A stretch of 64,000 nucleotides of DNA. Source: FW021-bin31 sp964478125 (lineage in GTDB: Bacteria > Bacteroidota > Bacteroidia > Chitinophagales > Chitinophagaceae). The translations under genes were made by a program, and so were the position numbers. This document shows positions 25,943 to 34,298 of this stretch, piece by piece. The notes under the pieces were generated by a model, which was not told the origin of the DNA, did not search any database, and was given only the letters and a program-made list of their open reading frames with translations. The stretch is taken from positions 1-64,000 of the forward strand of contig CAYZGR010000013.1 in NCBI GenBank assembly GCA_964478125.1, read 5' to 3'. Numbering within the stretch: the stretch's first letter is position 1; every line of letters starts with the position of its first letter.

Positions 25943-26737
25943 TCACTTTTCATGGGTCTTTAAAAATTCCTTGCAAGCTTTTACTTTATCAGTATTAAGT
26001 ACATCTGCTCCCAGCGATATCAGGGCGTTCCAACAATCCGGTGTATCCGGTGCGCCCCAGAAACGCATAGGTTTATGTTTTCCATGTGCTTCGTCGATGA
26101 CTTTTCTAAGGTTTTGTGCATCTCCCGAAGGGAGGGTATCGGTTCCGTCCCAGGAAGCATAATTTTGGAAATTGGTGCTGATCATCACTATCTTTTTAAG
26201 ATCGGCATGCGAATATTCTTTATCCGGAAGCCCGTCAAACATGATCTCTGGCGGATAATCATGAAACGTATAAATAGGAGGCCTTTCTCCGCTGATAAAT
26301 ATTTGTACCGCTTTGGGATTTATTTGGCGATTAAAGCAGTCGGGGTGTTGTTTTAATTTTTTGATCAGCAGGGGAAGCACGGTATCCCATTTTTCTTTGA
26401 TGTCTATCATAAGATAAAAGGTATAGTCCGGATCATCCGAAACCGTCTTGTTATGATGCTTTTTGAAAAGTTTAATGATCGGATCCAGGTACATATTCAC
26501 CAGGGTGTGTGAATCCCGGATCGCTTCCTTTGAATGAGCCACCATCAGTTCACCGTTTACGGGAAACACATCTGCTTCAATGGAGTTGGCCCGTTCCCGA
26601 TAGGCGCCCCAGAACGGATGTGCATGACTGTAATCGTTGTGTGAATGAATCAGTACTTGCGTGTGCGGTTGGCAAGCGGACAGGAACAACAGTAATATAG
26701 GGATCCATCGGGAAAGTTTAGTGAATATATAGGTCAT
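25943..26737 (-). CDS. GDPD/PI-PLC superfamily protein, AIM6-like
   Basis: A 264-residue exported protein; the N-terminus ends in LLLFLSACQP, a lipobox, so it is probably a lipoprotein. The barrel shows HSHNDYSHAHPFWGAYRERANSIEAD, here the start of a glycerophosphodiesterase-like active site (HNDY; E/D pair in SIEADVF), then MVAHSK. This layout matches the AIM6 (altered inheritance of mitochondria protein 6) branch, whose substrate is not established. It lies alone between aspartate kinase and fbp. Confidence 0.78.
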   Translation of the reverse strand: MTYIFTKLSRWIPILLLFLSACQPHTQVLIHSHNDYSHAHPFWGAYRERANSIEADVFPVNGELMVAHSKEAIRDSHTLVNMYLDPIIKLFKKHHNKTVSDDPDYTFYLMIDIKEKWDTVLPLLIKKLKQHPDCFNRQINPKAVQIFISGERPPIYTFHDYPPEIMFDGLPDKEYSHADLKKIVMISTNFQNYASWDGTDTLPSGDAQNLRKVIDEAHGKHKPMRFWGAPDTPDCWNALISLGADVLNTDKVKACKEFLKTHEK

Positions 26738-26859
26738 ATGATCTTTTTCCGGCTTAGAATATGATATAAAGATCGGATAGTTTGTTTAAAAAGACAAGAC
26801 AAATATAACTTATGAACAAAACCCTACGGATGATTTATACCTGATTTCCCTCTCGACCA

Positions 26860-26891
26860 TTTGTACAGGTATAATTTTTATCCTAACATTG
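26860..26891 (+). promoter_or_regulatory. promoter of fbp (TTTG-N20-TAACATTG)
   Basis: TTTG at 26860-26863 and TAACATTG at 26884-26891 (one mismatch to TAnnTTTG) are 20 bases apart. The predicted transcript starts near 26898, about 20 nt before ATG 26919, which rules out the TTG at 26889 as start. Confidence 0.6.
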
Positions 26892-26918
26892 TGCCTTTTT
26901 TTAACAATTCATTTTATC

Positions 26919-27929
26919 ATGAATCCACAACGCAAAGTACTGACACTTGAAGAGTTTACTATACAGGAACTTAGAAATTACCCTGAAGCTACCGGAGAAC
27001 TGTCCGGCCTTTTACGGGATATCGGTCTCGCAGCGAAACGGGTTAACGTGGAGGTCAATAAAGCGGGGCTGGTTGATATTTTGGGGGAAGCCGGGCATAT
27101 AAATGTACAAGGGGAGTCTGTAAAAAAGCTTGATGATTATGCTAACCGTCAGTTTATCGGGGTATTACGTTCAGGCATTAATTGTGCGGGAGTGGGTTCC
27201 GAAGAAAATGAGGATGTGGTCATCTTTGATGATGAACTGAGCAACCGATCCAAGTATGTACTTCTGATGGATCCCCTGGATGGTTCGGGTAATATTGATG
27301 TCAACGTATCTATAGGCACCATATTTTCAGTTCATAAAAGAATTTCTCCCTTGGGCAGCCCGGCGACAAAAGCGGATTTTTTGCAAAAAGGGAATATGCA
27401 GGTGGCAGCCGGATATGTTATATATGGATCATCCACCATATTGGTCTATGCTACAAAAAGAGGAGTGAATGGTTTTACTCTAGATCCTTCCATAGGCGAA
27501 TTTTGCCTGTCGCACCGCGATATGAAATGTGCCGACAGTGGTCCGTTCATCTCTGTAAATGTGGGAAATCAGGCAGATTTTAGCGACGGATTAAAAGCGT
27601 ACCTGGCTTGGAGTAAAACGCATGCTATGGAGAACGGATCGCGTTATACCTATCGCTATATTGGTTCAATGGTGGCTGATGTGCATAGAAATCTGGTAAA
27701 GGGAGGGGTTTTTATCTATCCGGCTACAAAGGCAAAACCCGAGGGGAAGCTCCGGCTGTTATATGAATGTAACCCGCTCGCATTTATTGTGGAAATAGCC
27801 GGGGGATTGGCATATGCGGATGTGGATACCCGTATTATGGAGGTACAGCCGGAGGCCATTCATCAAAGAAGCCCGATGATAATCGGTTCAAAAAATATGG
27901 TAGCGCAATTAAGAGCCTTTTTGAAGTAA
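26919..27929 (+). CDS. fbp: fructose-1,6-bisphosphatase, class 1
   Basis: A 336-residue gluconeogenic enzyme that hydrolyses fructose-1,6-bisphosphate. The metal site motifs are present: SEENEDV at about 94-100 and DPLDGSGNID at 118-127. The usual sequence is DPLDGSSNID, so one Ser is Gly here. SMVADVHRNLVKGGVFIYP and LRLLYECNPLAFIVEIAGG are the conserved C-terminal blocks. I chose ATG 26919, downstream of the promoter. The glycogen and pentose phosphate genes lie within 15 kb, but there is no operon link. Confidence 0.93.
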   Translation: MNPQRKVLTLEEFTIQELRNYPEATGELSGLLRDIGLAAKRVNVEVNKAGLVDILGEAGHINVQGESVKKLDDYANRQFIGVLRSGINCAGVGSEENEDVVIFDDELSNRSKYVLLMDPLDGSGNIDVNVSIGTIFSVHKRISPLGSPATKADFLQKGNMQVAAGYVIYGSSTILVYATKRGVNGFTLDPSIGEFCLSHRDMKCADSGPFISVNVGNQADFSDGLKAYLAWSKTHAMENGSRYTYRYIGSMVADVHRNLVKGGVFIYPATKAKPEGKLRLLYECNPLAFIVEIAGGLAYADVDTRIMEVQPEAIHQRSPMIIGSKNMVAQLRAFLK

Positions 27930-28008
27930 GGGACTCCGCTGTAAAAAGACGGCTTTACACCGTTTCCCGGGTAGTTTTTTCATATAATCAAATGAAACCT
28001 TTAGGATC

Positions 28009-28348
28009 ATGAATCTGAAGAAATTTATTAATATCAACTGGTATATAAATCATAAGCCCTATTCCACTCATACCCGGTATGATCTGTTTTATTTAAATTT
28101 ATACAGAAGCTTATATGGGCGGATTGAGAAGGTCGCGAAAGCTTTTACCGATACGATCAGATCTTAGTAAAGAAGACTGCAGGGAATTGGCTTATAATCT
28201 AACGGCTTATTTTGAGGACAGGGTGAACGATATCGGTTTTTGGGATGCTTTGGTTTCTCTTCATAAGAGAAAGTTTGGGAAACGACTTCCCTTCTTTGAT
28301 ACGGAAAGATTAAAAGAAGAGGAGCATACTTGTGATGATATATTTTGA
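28009..28348 (+). pseudogene. frameshifted DUF3843-like gene, N-terminal part
   Basis: Two consecutive reading frames appear to be one broken gene. The first (28009-28167) reads MNLKKFININWYINHKPYST...RYDLFYLNLYRSLYGRIEK and stops at a TAG. The next frame continues without a gap as RSDLSKEDCRELAYNLTAYFEDRVNDIG...HKRKFGKRLPFFD and stops at 28348. The joined reading has the pattern YFEDxxxxxGxWxAxxxxHKxxxGKxLPFxx that I associate with the DUF3843 family of Bacteroidota (recalled from memory, not searched). A single extra base near 28155-28167 would explain the break. A sequencing error is an alternative. Confidence 0.5.
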
Positions 28349-28748
28349 AAAGGTTTCCCAAAAGGAGAATTTGGATAAAGGTTATCAGCCTACTCGGTTT
28401 GGATTTTCAAAGGATGTTCTTTCTGCTACAGATATTGCTTTATTTATACCGGCTACGGATAATCTCTGTCTTGTTATAGATCATAAGAGGCATCTTGCAG
28501 CATTACAAAATCAATTGTCAGAAGTACCTGCTAAGGAGATTTGGGATGCTTTATTTGGGTTATTGGATAACACGGTAGATACAGCGTATTACTTTTACCT
28601 ATGGGAACATTTTAGTTTAAAAAATCTGTCGTTCATTTTACCTGGAATGGCAGGGAGTCGAGCAGATTTCGGGGCCCTTCTGCGGATTTACAAGCCCGCC
28701 GATTTTTCGCTCAAAAAAATAGGAATACAGGAAACGTTTAAAACTTAA
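28332..28748 (+). CDS. hypothetical protein, possible C-terminal remnant of the DUF3843-like gene
   Basis: A 138-residue reading frame (GTG 28332 or ATG 28335) in a third frame, overlapping the end of the previous fragment. It contains ALFIPATDNLCLVID, DALFGLLDNTVDTAYYFYLW and NLSFILPGMAGSRADFGALLRIYKP. I do not recognise a domain with certainty. Position, strand and the shift of one frame from the preceding fragment suggest it was once part of the same gene, possibly with an internal deletion. It could also be a real small protein, since it has no stop codons of its own. Confidence 0.4.
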   Translation: MMIYFEKVSQKENLDKGYQPTRFGFSKDVLSATDIALFIPATDNLCLVIDHKRHLAALQNQLSEVPAKEIWDALFGLLDNTVDTAYYFYLWEHFSLKNLSFILPGMAGSRADFGALLRIYKPADFSLKKIGIQETFKT

Positions 28749-28765
28749 AAGAGCTTCATTGCTTT

Positions 28766-29446
28766 TTACCCGTGGTTTAAATTCCAGTCAATGGGAGCGA
28801 TCTCCTGTTTCTTGAGCAGGTGATTGGCTTTGGAGAAGTGCCGGCAGCCAAAAAAACCGTTATTGGCAGAAAAAGGGGAGGGGTGCGCCGCTTCCAGAAT
28901 ATGATGCTTTTGGGTATTGATCAATACCTTTTTATTACGGGCAAAACGGCCCCATAGCAAAAAAATAACGCCGTTTTTCTTCTCGGAAATATTTCTGATC
29001 ACCGAATTGGTAAAGTCTTCCCAGCCAATCCGGCTGTGCGATGCCGGGTGATGTGCTACTACGGTTAATATGGCATTGAGCATCAAGACACCCTGCGTGG
29101 CCCAATAGGTCAGATTTCCCGAGGCCGGCGGCTGCATGCCGATATCTGTATGCAACTCTTTAAAAATATTTTTCAGGGAGGGAGGCGGCGTGACGCCATC
29201 GTTTACTGAGAAACACAAACCATTTGCCTGCCCGGGTCCATGATAGGGGTCCTGCCCAAGTATCACGCATTTGACTTTCTCAAAAGGTGTCTGGTTAAAG
29301 GCATTAAAAATAAGCTTCCCCGGAGGGTAAATCGTCTTTCCCTGCCGGATATCCTGCCTGACTACTTGAGTGATTTGTTTAAAATAAGGTTTTTCAAATT
29401 CTTCCCGAAGCACTTTTTTCCAACTTTCTTCAATTTGTACGTTCAT
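28766..29446 (-). CDS. ung: uracil-DNA glycosylase, family 1
   Basis: A 226-residue base-excision repair enzyme that removes uracil from DNA. The catalytic water-activating motif GQDPYHG is at 64-70, followed by ANGLCFSV. The second motif, HPSPFSANNGFFGCRHFSKAN (about 180-200), contains the catalytic His and the minor-groove loop. ATG 29446 is preferred: the alternative TTG at 29473 falls inside a -7 box (minus-strand TAAATTTG, 29471-29478). Confidence 0.95.
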   Translation of the reverse strand: MNVQIEESWKKVLREEFEKPYFKQITQVVRQDIRQGKTIYPPGKLIFNAFNQTPFEKVKCVILGQDPYHGPGQANGLCFSVNDGVTPPPSLKNIFKELHTDIGMQPPASGNLTYWATQGVLMLNAILTVVAHHPASHSRIGWEDFTNSVIRNISEKKNGVIFLLWGRFARNKKVLINTQKHHILEAAHPSPFSANNGFFGCRHFSKANHLLKKQEIAPIDWNLNHG

Positions 29447-29470
29447 TATATCATCATCCTTGTTAGGCTT

Positions 29471-29478
29471 CAAATTTA
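29471..29478 (-). promoter_or_regulatory. -7 box of ung
   Basis: The minus strand reads TAAATTTG, an exact TAnnTTTG match 24 bases before ATG 29446, giving a leader of about 19 nt. No -33 match was found. Confidence 0.5.
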
Positions 29479-29518
29479 TGCAATCGAAGGGTTAAAAGAA
29501 AAATATCCTGATCTTATT

Positions 29519-30679
29519 TTATTTTTTTGCCCTAAAGATATAATGGACGATAGCCACCAGGAGTGAGAATAACAACCCCAGAACCGATACACCGGTCCAA
29601 TTAAAATGGGTATAAGTAAGCGCGCCGAGCGCAGTTCCGATAGCGCCTCCGATAAAGAAGGTTACCATATAAACCGTATTGATCCGGTTTCGTGCGCCGG
29701 TAGTTTTTCTTAAAATGATATCCTGATTGGTTACGTGGAGGGTTTGCTGCCCCAAATCCACAAAAACGACCCCGATGATCAGGCCCGTGATAAAATGAGC
29801 GGAAAACAGGAAAAGGATCCAGGAAAACACCAGCATAATAACGGAAGCCAGGATCATCTTGTCTTTATTGACCCGGTCATTGAGTTTGCCTACAACAGTA
29901 GAACCCAGGGCGCCTGCAATTCCCAAAAGCCCGAAGATACCGGCTACGCCGCTACCGTAACCAAATGAATCTTGCAGTAAAAAGACAATAGTGGTCCACA
30001 TAGCGCTCAGCCCTGCAAAGGCCAGCGCCCCGCGCACAGCGGCCAGCCGTAATGCAGGGGCGTTTTTGGCGAGGGTCCAAAGCGATTTCATTAAACCACC
30101 GTAGGATCCCTTATAAGAAGGACGCATACGGGGCAGCTTAAAATATAGAGCAATAAAAAGGAATGTCATAATGATTGCAGCTACATAATACATGGTACGC
30201 CAGCCGAACTGTTCTCCCACTAGTCCGCTGATGACCCTGCTTCCGATAATACCTATCAACAGGCCGGTCATAACCACTCCAATGGCCCTTCCTCTATTGC
30301 TTTCATCGGATAGTTCCGCTGCCATGGGCACAAAAAGTTGTGGAATAGAAGAGGTCGCTCCTATGACAAAACTACTTCCGATAAGTATCCATAAGGATTT
30401 GGCTATCGCAGCCACTAAAAGTGACAGGACGAGTACCATGAAGTCAATTTTCAAAATTCTCATATTCGATACCATATCGCCCAGCGGAACAATTAATAAC
30501 AGGCCGGCGGCATATCCCAATTGGGTGAATAGCGGAACGTTACTTACGGCGGATTCATTGACGTGAAATGATTCGGCGATCAGGTTGAGTAAAGGTTGGC
30601 TATAGTAAAGGTTGGCAACAAAAAGACCTGCCGAGATACTCATCAGGTAAAGTACTGAATTAGAAACTGGCTTTTGCAT
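29519..30679 (-). CDS. MFS transporter
   Basis: A major facilitator of about 386 residues with 12 membrane segments. The N-terminus SISAGLFVANLYYSQPLLNLI is typical of the YgaY/YnfM-like drug:proton antiporter (DHA1) branch; VPLGDMVSNMRIL covers the loop 2-3 region, and GRAIGVVMTGLLIGI the segment after the central loop. The substrate is unknown. ATG 30679 (MQKPVS) gives the usual start; ATG 30697 is possible. It is divergent from glgA. Confidence 0.85.
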   Translation of the reverse strand: MQKPVSNSVLYLMSISAGLFVANLYYSQPLLNLIAESFHVNESAVSNVPLFTQLGYAAGLLLIVPLGDMVSNMRILKIDFMVLVLSLLVAAIAKSLWILIGSSFVIGATSSIPQLFVPMAAELSDESNRGRAIGVVMTGLLIGIIGSRVISGLVGEQFGWRTMYYVAAIIMTFLFIALYFKLPRMRPSYKGSYGGLMKSLWTLAKNAPALRLAAVRGALAFAGLSAMWTTIVFLLQDSFGYGSGVAGIFGLLGIAGALGSTVVGKLNDRVNKDKMILASVIMLVFSWILFLFSAHFITGLIIGVVFVDLGQQTLHVTNQDIILRKTTGARNRINTVYMVTFFIGGAIGTALGALTYTHFNWTGVSVLGLLFSLLVAIVHYIFRAKK

Positions 30680-31039
30680 GCAGGCAAAGGTCGCCATTTT
30701 ATGCAGTCTTATATAAACACATACAAAGAGGAACTGGTATTGTATTACCGGCCTTATACTTTTAGTAAAGGCATTTCTGTATCGGACATTTGGACTCTTT
30801 ATTTTTGAATTGTACTGCTTTTTCAACTTGTTAATGTAAATCCTTTATGCTCGATGATATTTTTAAAGGTTTAGGAGAAACAGGCTATTTATGGAATCTT
30901 CAACGAATAATTCTTCTTTAGGATTGCACAGAAACATTCTGTTATATCCCATTTTTCTTCTCCTCTTTTTGCTAATAATGAAAATAAATCGCTAACTTGT
31001 TCTGAAATTAAAAATTGAATTGACATAGAACCCAACAGA

Positions 31040-32455
31040 ATGGAGATTATACATATAAGTGCGGAATGCTATCCTGCGGCTAAAGTAGGAGGACTTGCAG
31101 ACGTGGTAGGTGCATTGCCCAGATATCAGGTGGAAGCGGGGCATTATGCCAAGGTGGTCATGCCTTGCTATAAGACTGCTTTTCTTGCCTCTCATACTTT
31201 TGAATTGGTCCATGAGGGCGGAGTATGGATGGGGGATACCTGGCGCCATTTCAGCGTCATCAGAGAAAAGACCAATGAATTGGGATTCGATCTGTATATG
31301 ATAGACATACCGGGCCTTCTGGATCAGGAGGGCATATATGGATATTACAACGATGATGAACGCTTTACCGGTTTTCAGATTGCTGTTTTAAACTGGATCA
31401 ACAGCTGGGAACACCGCCCGGATATTATTCATTGCCATGATCATCATAGTGGATTGATCCCTTTCATGATGACCCAGTGTTTCCAGTACAGCCGTTTAAA
31501 AAGTATTCCTACCGTATTTACTATTCATAATGCCCAGTATCAGGGATGGATGGGATGGGACCGTTTTTCCTGGATCCCGGCTTTTGATAATTGGAAATCC
31601 GGCCTCTTAGATTGGGATCATAACATTAATTCGATGGCCTCGGCTGTTAAGTGTGCATGGAAGGTAACGACCGTCTCGCCCGGTTACATGGAGGAAATAA
31701 AACATGAGGCAAAAGGATTAGAAGCCTTATTCCGTTATGAGGCCGGCAAATGTATGGGTTTGTTGAATGGGGTGGATTATAAAATTTGGAATCCCCAAAC
31801 AGACGGTATGATCGGAACCCATTATAACAGGCGAAATGTTACCTCGGGTAAAAAATCGAATAAAGAAGCGCTTTGCAAACAGTTCCAATTCGATCCGAAG
31901 AAACCGTTGATCTCTTTTATCGGGCGGCTGGTTAATGATAAAGGAGCGGATCTGTTGCCGGATGTTATTGTACAGGCAAGTGCGGAAACAGGCAATGGAC
32001 TTAATTTTCTGGTGTTGGGAAGCGGTGATCCGCATATCGAATGGAGGCTTAAGCGAATGAAGGACCCGTATGGAGCTTCTTATAAATATTACTTAGGTTA
32101 TAATGAATCTCTTTCGCATCTGATTTATGCCGGGAGCGATTTTCTGCTTATGCCGTCGCGGGTAGAACCATGTGGTCTTAATCAATTGTATTCCCTTCGT
32201 TATGGCACGGTGCCTATTGTTACTTCCGTGGGGGGATTAAAGGACACGGTAATAGATTTTGGGGATGAGGGCGGCTATGGTATCCGATTCTTATGGACAC
32301 AGCCCTGGGATATTGTTCATGCGATAAAAAGGGCCAAAACGTTATATGAGGAATCCAAAAAACTCCTTTCCATTCGTCAAACAATGATGAAGAAAGATTT
32401 TTCCTGGCGGCATGCTTCAGGAAAGTATTTGGATCTTTATGAATCTTTAAATTAA
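31040..32455 (+). CDS. glgA: glycogen synthase (ADP-glucose type)
   Basis: A 471-residue GT5 glycosyltransferase that extends glycogen from ADP-glucose. The N-terminal KVGGLADV (15-22) binds ADP-glucose; PSRVEPCGLNQLYSLRYGT near the C-terminus carries the catalytic Glu region and GGLKDTV follows. HCHDHHSGL fits the conserved acceptor-side block. glgC follows after 5 bases, so the two form an operon supplying and using ADP-glucose. No branching enzyme or phosphorylase is in this window. Confidence 0.95.
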   Translation: MEIIHISAECYPAAKVGGLADVVGALPRYQVEAGHYAKVVMPCYKTAFLASHTFELVHEGGVWMGDTWRHFSVIREKTNELGFDLYMIDIPGLLDQEGIYGYYNDDERFTGFQIAVLNWINSWEHRPDIIHCHDHHSGLIPFMMTQCFQYSRLKSIPTVFTIHNAQYQGWMGWDRFSWIPAFDNWKSGLLDWDHNINSMASAVKCAWKVTTVSPGYMEEIKHEAKGLEALFRYEAGKCMGLLNGVDYKIWNPQTDGMIGTHYNRRNVTSGKKSNKEALCKQFQFDPKKPLISFIGRLVNDKGADLLPDVIVQASAETGNGLNFLVLGSGDPHIEWRLKRMKDPYGASYKYYLGYNESLSHLIYAGSDFLLMPSRVEPCGLNQLYSLRYGTVPIVTSVGGLKDTVIDFGDEGGYGIRFLWTQPWDIVHAIKRAKTLYEESKKLLSIRQTMMKKDFSWRHASGKYLDLYESLN

Positions 32456-32460
32456 ACACT

Positions 32461-33735
32461 ATGCCATCAAATGTTCTAGCGGTTATATTAGGTGGAGGGC
32501 AAGGATCACGCCTTTTTCCCCTGACGCATCATCGTTCAAAACCCGCCGTGCCGGTTGCCGGAAAATACAGATTGGTAGATATTCCTATATCCAATTGCCT
32601 GAATTCTGACATACATCGGATTTTTGTGCTTACACAATTTAATTCCGCTTCCCTGAACAGGCACATTAAAAATACGTATCACTTTGATTACTTTAGCAAA
32701 GGATTTGTAGATATTCTTGCCGCCGAGCTTACACCGGACAATATGGCCTGGTTTCAGGGTACGGCCGATGCGGTACGCAAATCGCTCCATCATCTTGCGA
32801 CCCATCGATTTGATTATGTACTGATCCTGTCGGGCGATCAACTTTATCGAATGGATTTTAATCTGATGCTCCGGAATCATATGGAGAAGGAAGCCGTGGT
32901 ATCCATAGCCACGATCCCTGTGAATGCGCATGATGCTACCAGCTTTGGCATTTTGAAAACAGATGAAAACAGCTTTATTAAGTCCTTCATAGAAAAACCG
33001 GATAGCTCTGTTTTACAGGATTGGCGTTCTCCCGTAAGTGAGAACATGGAACGGGCGGGAAAGCATTACCTGGCTTCTATGGGTATTTATATTTTTAGCC
33101 GGAAGTTTTTGTATGATATTCTTAATTCCGATAAAGAAGCCACTGATTTTGGAAAAGAAATTATCCCCGAATCTATTGAGAAGTATAAAAAGGTAGTCAG
33201 TTATCAATACGATGGTTATTGGACGGACATCGGCACCGTAAGTTCCTTTTTTGAGGCCAATCTCAATTTGACGGAGGCCATACCCAACTTTAATTTATTT
33301 GATCCGCACTCTGTCATCTTTACCAGAGCCAGGATGTTGCCCCCTTCAAAGATCATAGGGACTACATTGGAACATGCCAGTGTCGCAGACGGCTGTATCA
33401 TTCTGGCCAGCAGAATTGAACATTCGGTGGTGGGCATCCGTACCCGCATTGGCAGGGGTACTACCGTGACCAATAGCTACATTATGGGCAGTGATACCTA
33501 TCAGACCCTTGAAGAGCTTGAAGAGTCCGAGCAACACGGTCTGCCGGCGATCGGGATCGGGGAACGTTGTTATATCAATAATGCCATTATCGACCGGAAT
33601 TGTCGGGTTGGGAATGATGTGCGAATTAATGGCGGAAAGCATCTGGAGGATGTTGAAAAAGAGCTATACGTAGTTAGAGACGGGATTGTAGTGGTAAAGA
33701 AAGATGTGATCTTACCGGATGGTTTTACCATCTAA
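32461..33735 (+). CDS. glgC: glucose-1-phosphate adenylyltransferase
   Basis: A 424-residue enzyme that makes ADP-glucose from glucose-1-phosphate and ATP, the control point of glycogen synthesis. The N-terminal loop GGGQGSRLFPLT and SKPAVPVAGKYRLVDIPISN are diagnostic; FQGTADAVRK and IEKPD are further conserved blocks; the C-terminal third is a left-handed beta-helix (repeated short I/V-containing units around RIEHSVVGIRTRIGRG). Allosteric control is expected in this family. It ends in a 4-base overlap with the convergent folK. Confidence 0.95.
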   Translation: MPSNVLAVILGGGQGSRLFPLTHHRSKPAVPVAGKYRLVDIPISNCLNSDIHRIFVLTQFNSASLNRHIKNTYHFDYFSKGFVDILAAELTPDNMAWFQGTADAVRKSLHHLATHRFDYVLILSGDQLYRMDFNLMLRNHMEKEAVVSIATIPVNAHDATSFGILKTDENSFIKSFIEKPDSSVLQDWRSPVSENMERAGKHYLASMGIYIFSRKFLYDILNSDKEATDFGKEIIPESIEKYKKVVSYQYDGYWTDIGTVSSFFEANLNLTEAIPNFNLFDPHSVIFTRARMLPPSKIIGTTLEHASVADGCIILASRIEHSVVGIRTRIGRGTTVTNSYIMGSDTYQTLEELEESEQHGLPAIGIGERCYINNAIIDRNCRVGNDVRINGGKHLEDVEKELYVVRDGIVVVKKDVILPDGFTI

Positions 33736-34232
33736 CCCGGTAGCATGGACGTTTCATATTTAGCCACCCAAAGGGGATCTGTACAATGTTGAAGTAACAC
33801 TTCGATACTTTGATGAGCAACCGGATGGATAAGGTCCGGAGCAATTTCTGATAAAGGGGTTAAAACGAATCGTCTGTCCTGGATGTGTGGATGTGGAAGA
33901 ATTAATTTTTTATCAGATGAAAGGAAGTCCCCATAGAACAGGATATCGATATCGATGATACGGGGGCCCCAGATCTTTTTTCTGACACGTCCCATTTTAT
34001 TTTCTATCTCTGCCGTTGTGTGTAGCAGTTGAGAGGGAGATAACAGCGTTTCCAGCTTTAAAGCCTGATTCAGATAATCAGGTTGTTCCACTTTACCCCA
34101 GGCGGCTGTTTCGTAAACAGCCGAGCGGGCTGCGATTGTTCCTGCTTCCCGGTTGATTCTTTGAATAGCATCTTTTAAATGATCTATTCTGCACTCTATA
34201 TTGGTGCCTAAAAGTAAGTAAGCGGTAACCAT
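33732..34232 (-). CDS. folK: 2-amino-4-hydroxy-6-hydroxymethyldihydropteridine diphosphokinase
   Basis: A 166-residue folate-pathway enzyme (HPPK). The start AYLLLGTNIECRIDHL is the conserved L-G-(S/T)-N region, and WGPRIIDIDILFYGD holds the Mg2+-binding DIDI motif with ILPHPHIQDRRFVLTPL after it. ATG 34232 is chosen over a TTG at 34247, which lies inside the -7 box. It is divergent from sppA across 66 bases. Confidence 0.93.
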   Translation of the reverse strand: MVTAYLLLGTNIECRIDHLKDAIQRINREAGTIAARSAVYETAAWGKVEQPDYLNQALKLETLLSPSQLLHTTAEIENKMGRVRKKIWGPRIIDIDILFYGDFLSSDKKLILPHPHIQDRRFVLTPLSEIAPDLIHPVAHQSIEVLLQHCTDPLWVAKYETSMLPG

Positions 34233-34244
34233 AAAATATTCCTG

Positions 34245-34252
34245 CAAAAGTA
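34245..34252 (-). promoter_or_regulatory. -7 box of folK
   Basis: The minus strand reads TACTTTTG, exact to TAnnTTTG, 12 bases before ATG 34232. It lies back-to-back with the sppA box 11 bases away. Confidence 0.5.
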
Positions 34253-34263
34253 GGAATAAAGTG

Positions 34264-34271
34264 TATTTTTG
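34264..34271 (+). promoter_or_regulatory. -7 box of sppA
   Basis: TATTTTTG, exact to TAnnTTTG, 27 bases before ATG 34299. Together with the folK box it forms a compact divergent promoter. Confidence 0.5.
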
Positions 34272-34298
34272 AAAAATGATTAAAAATATCCGGAGTTT

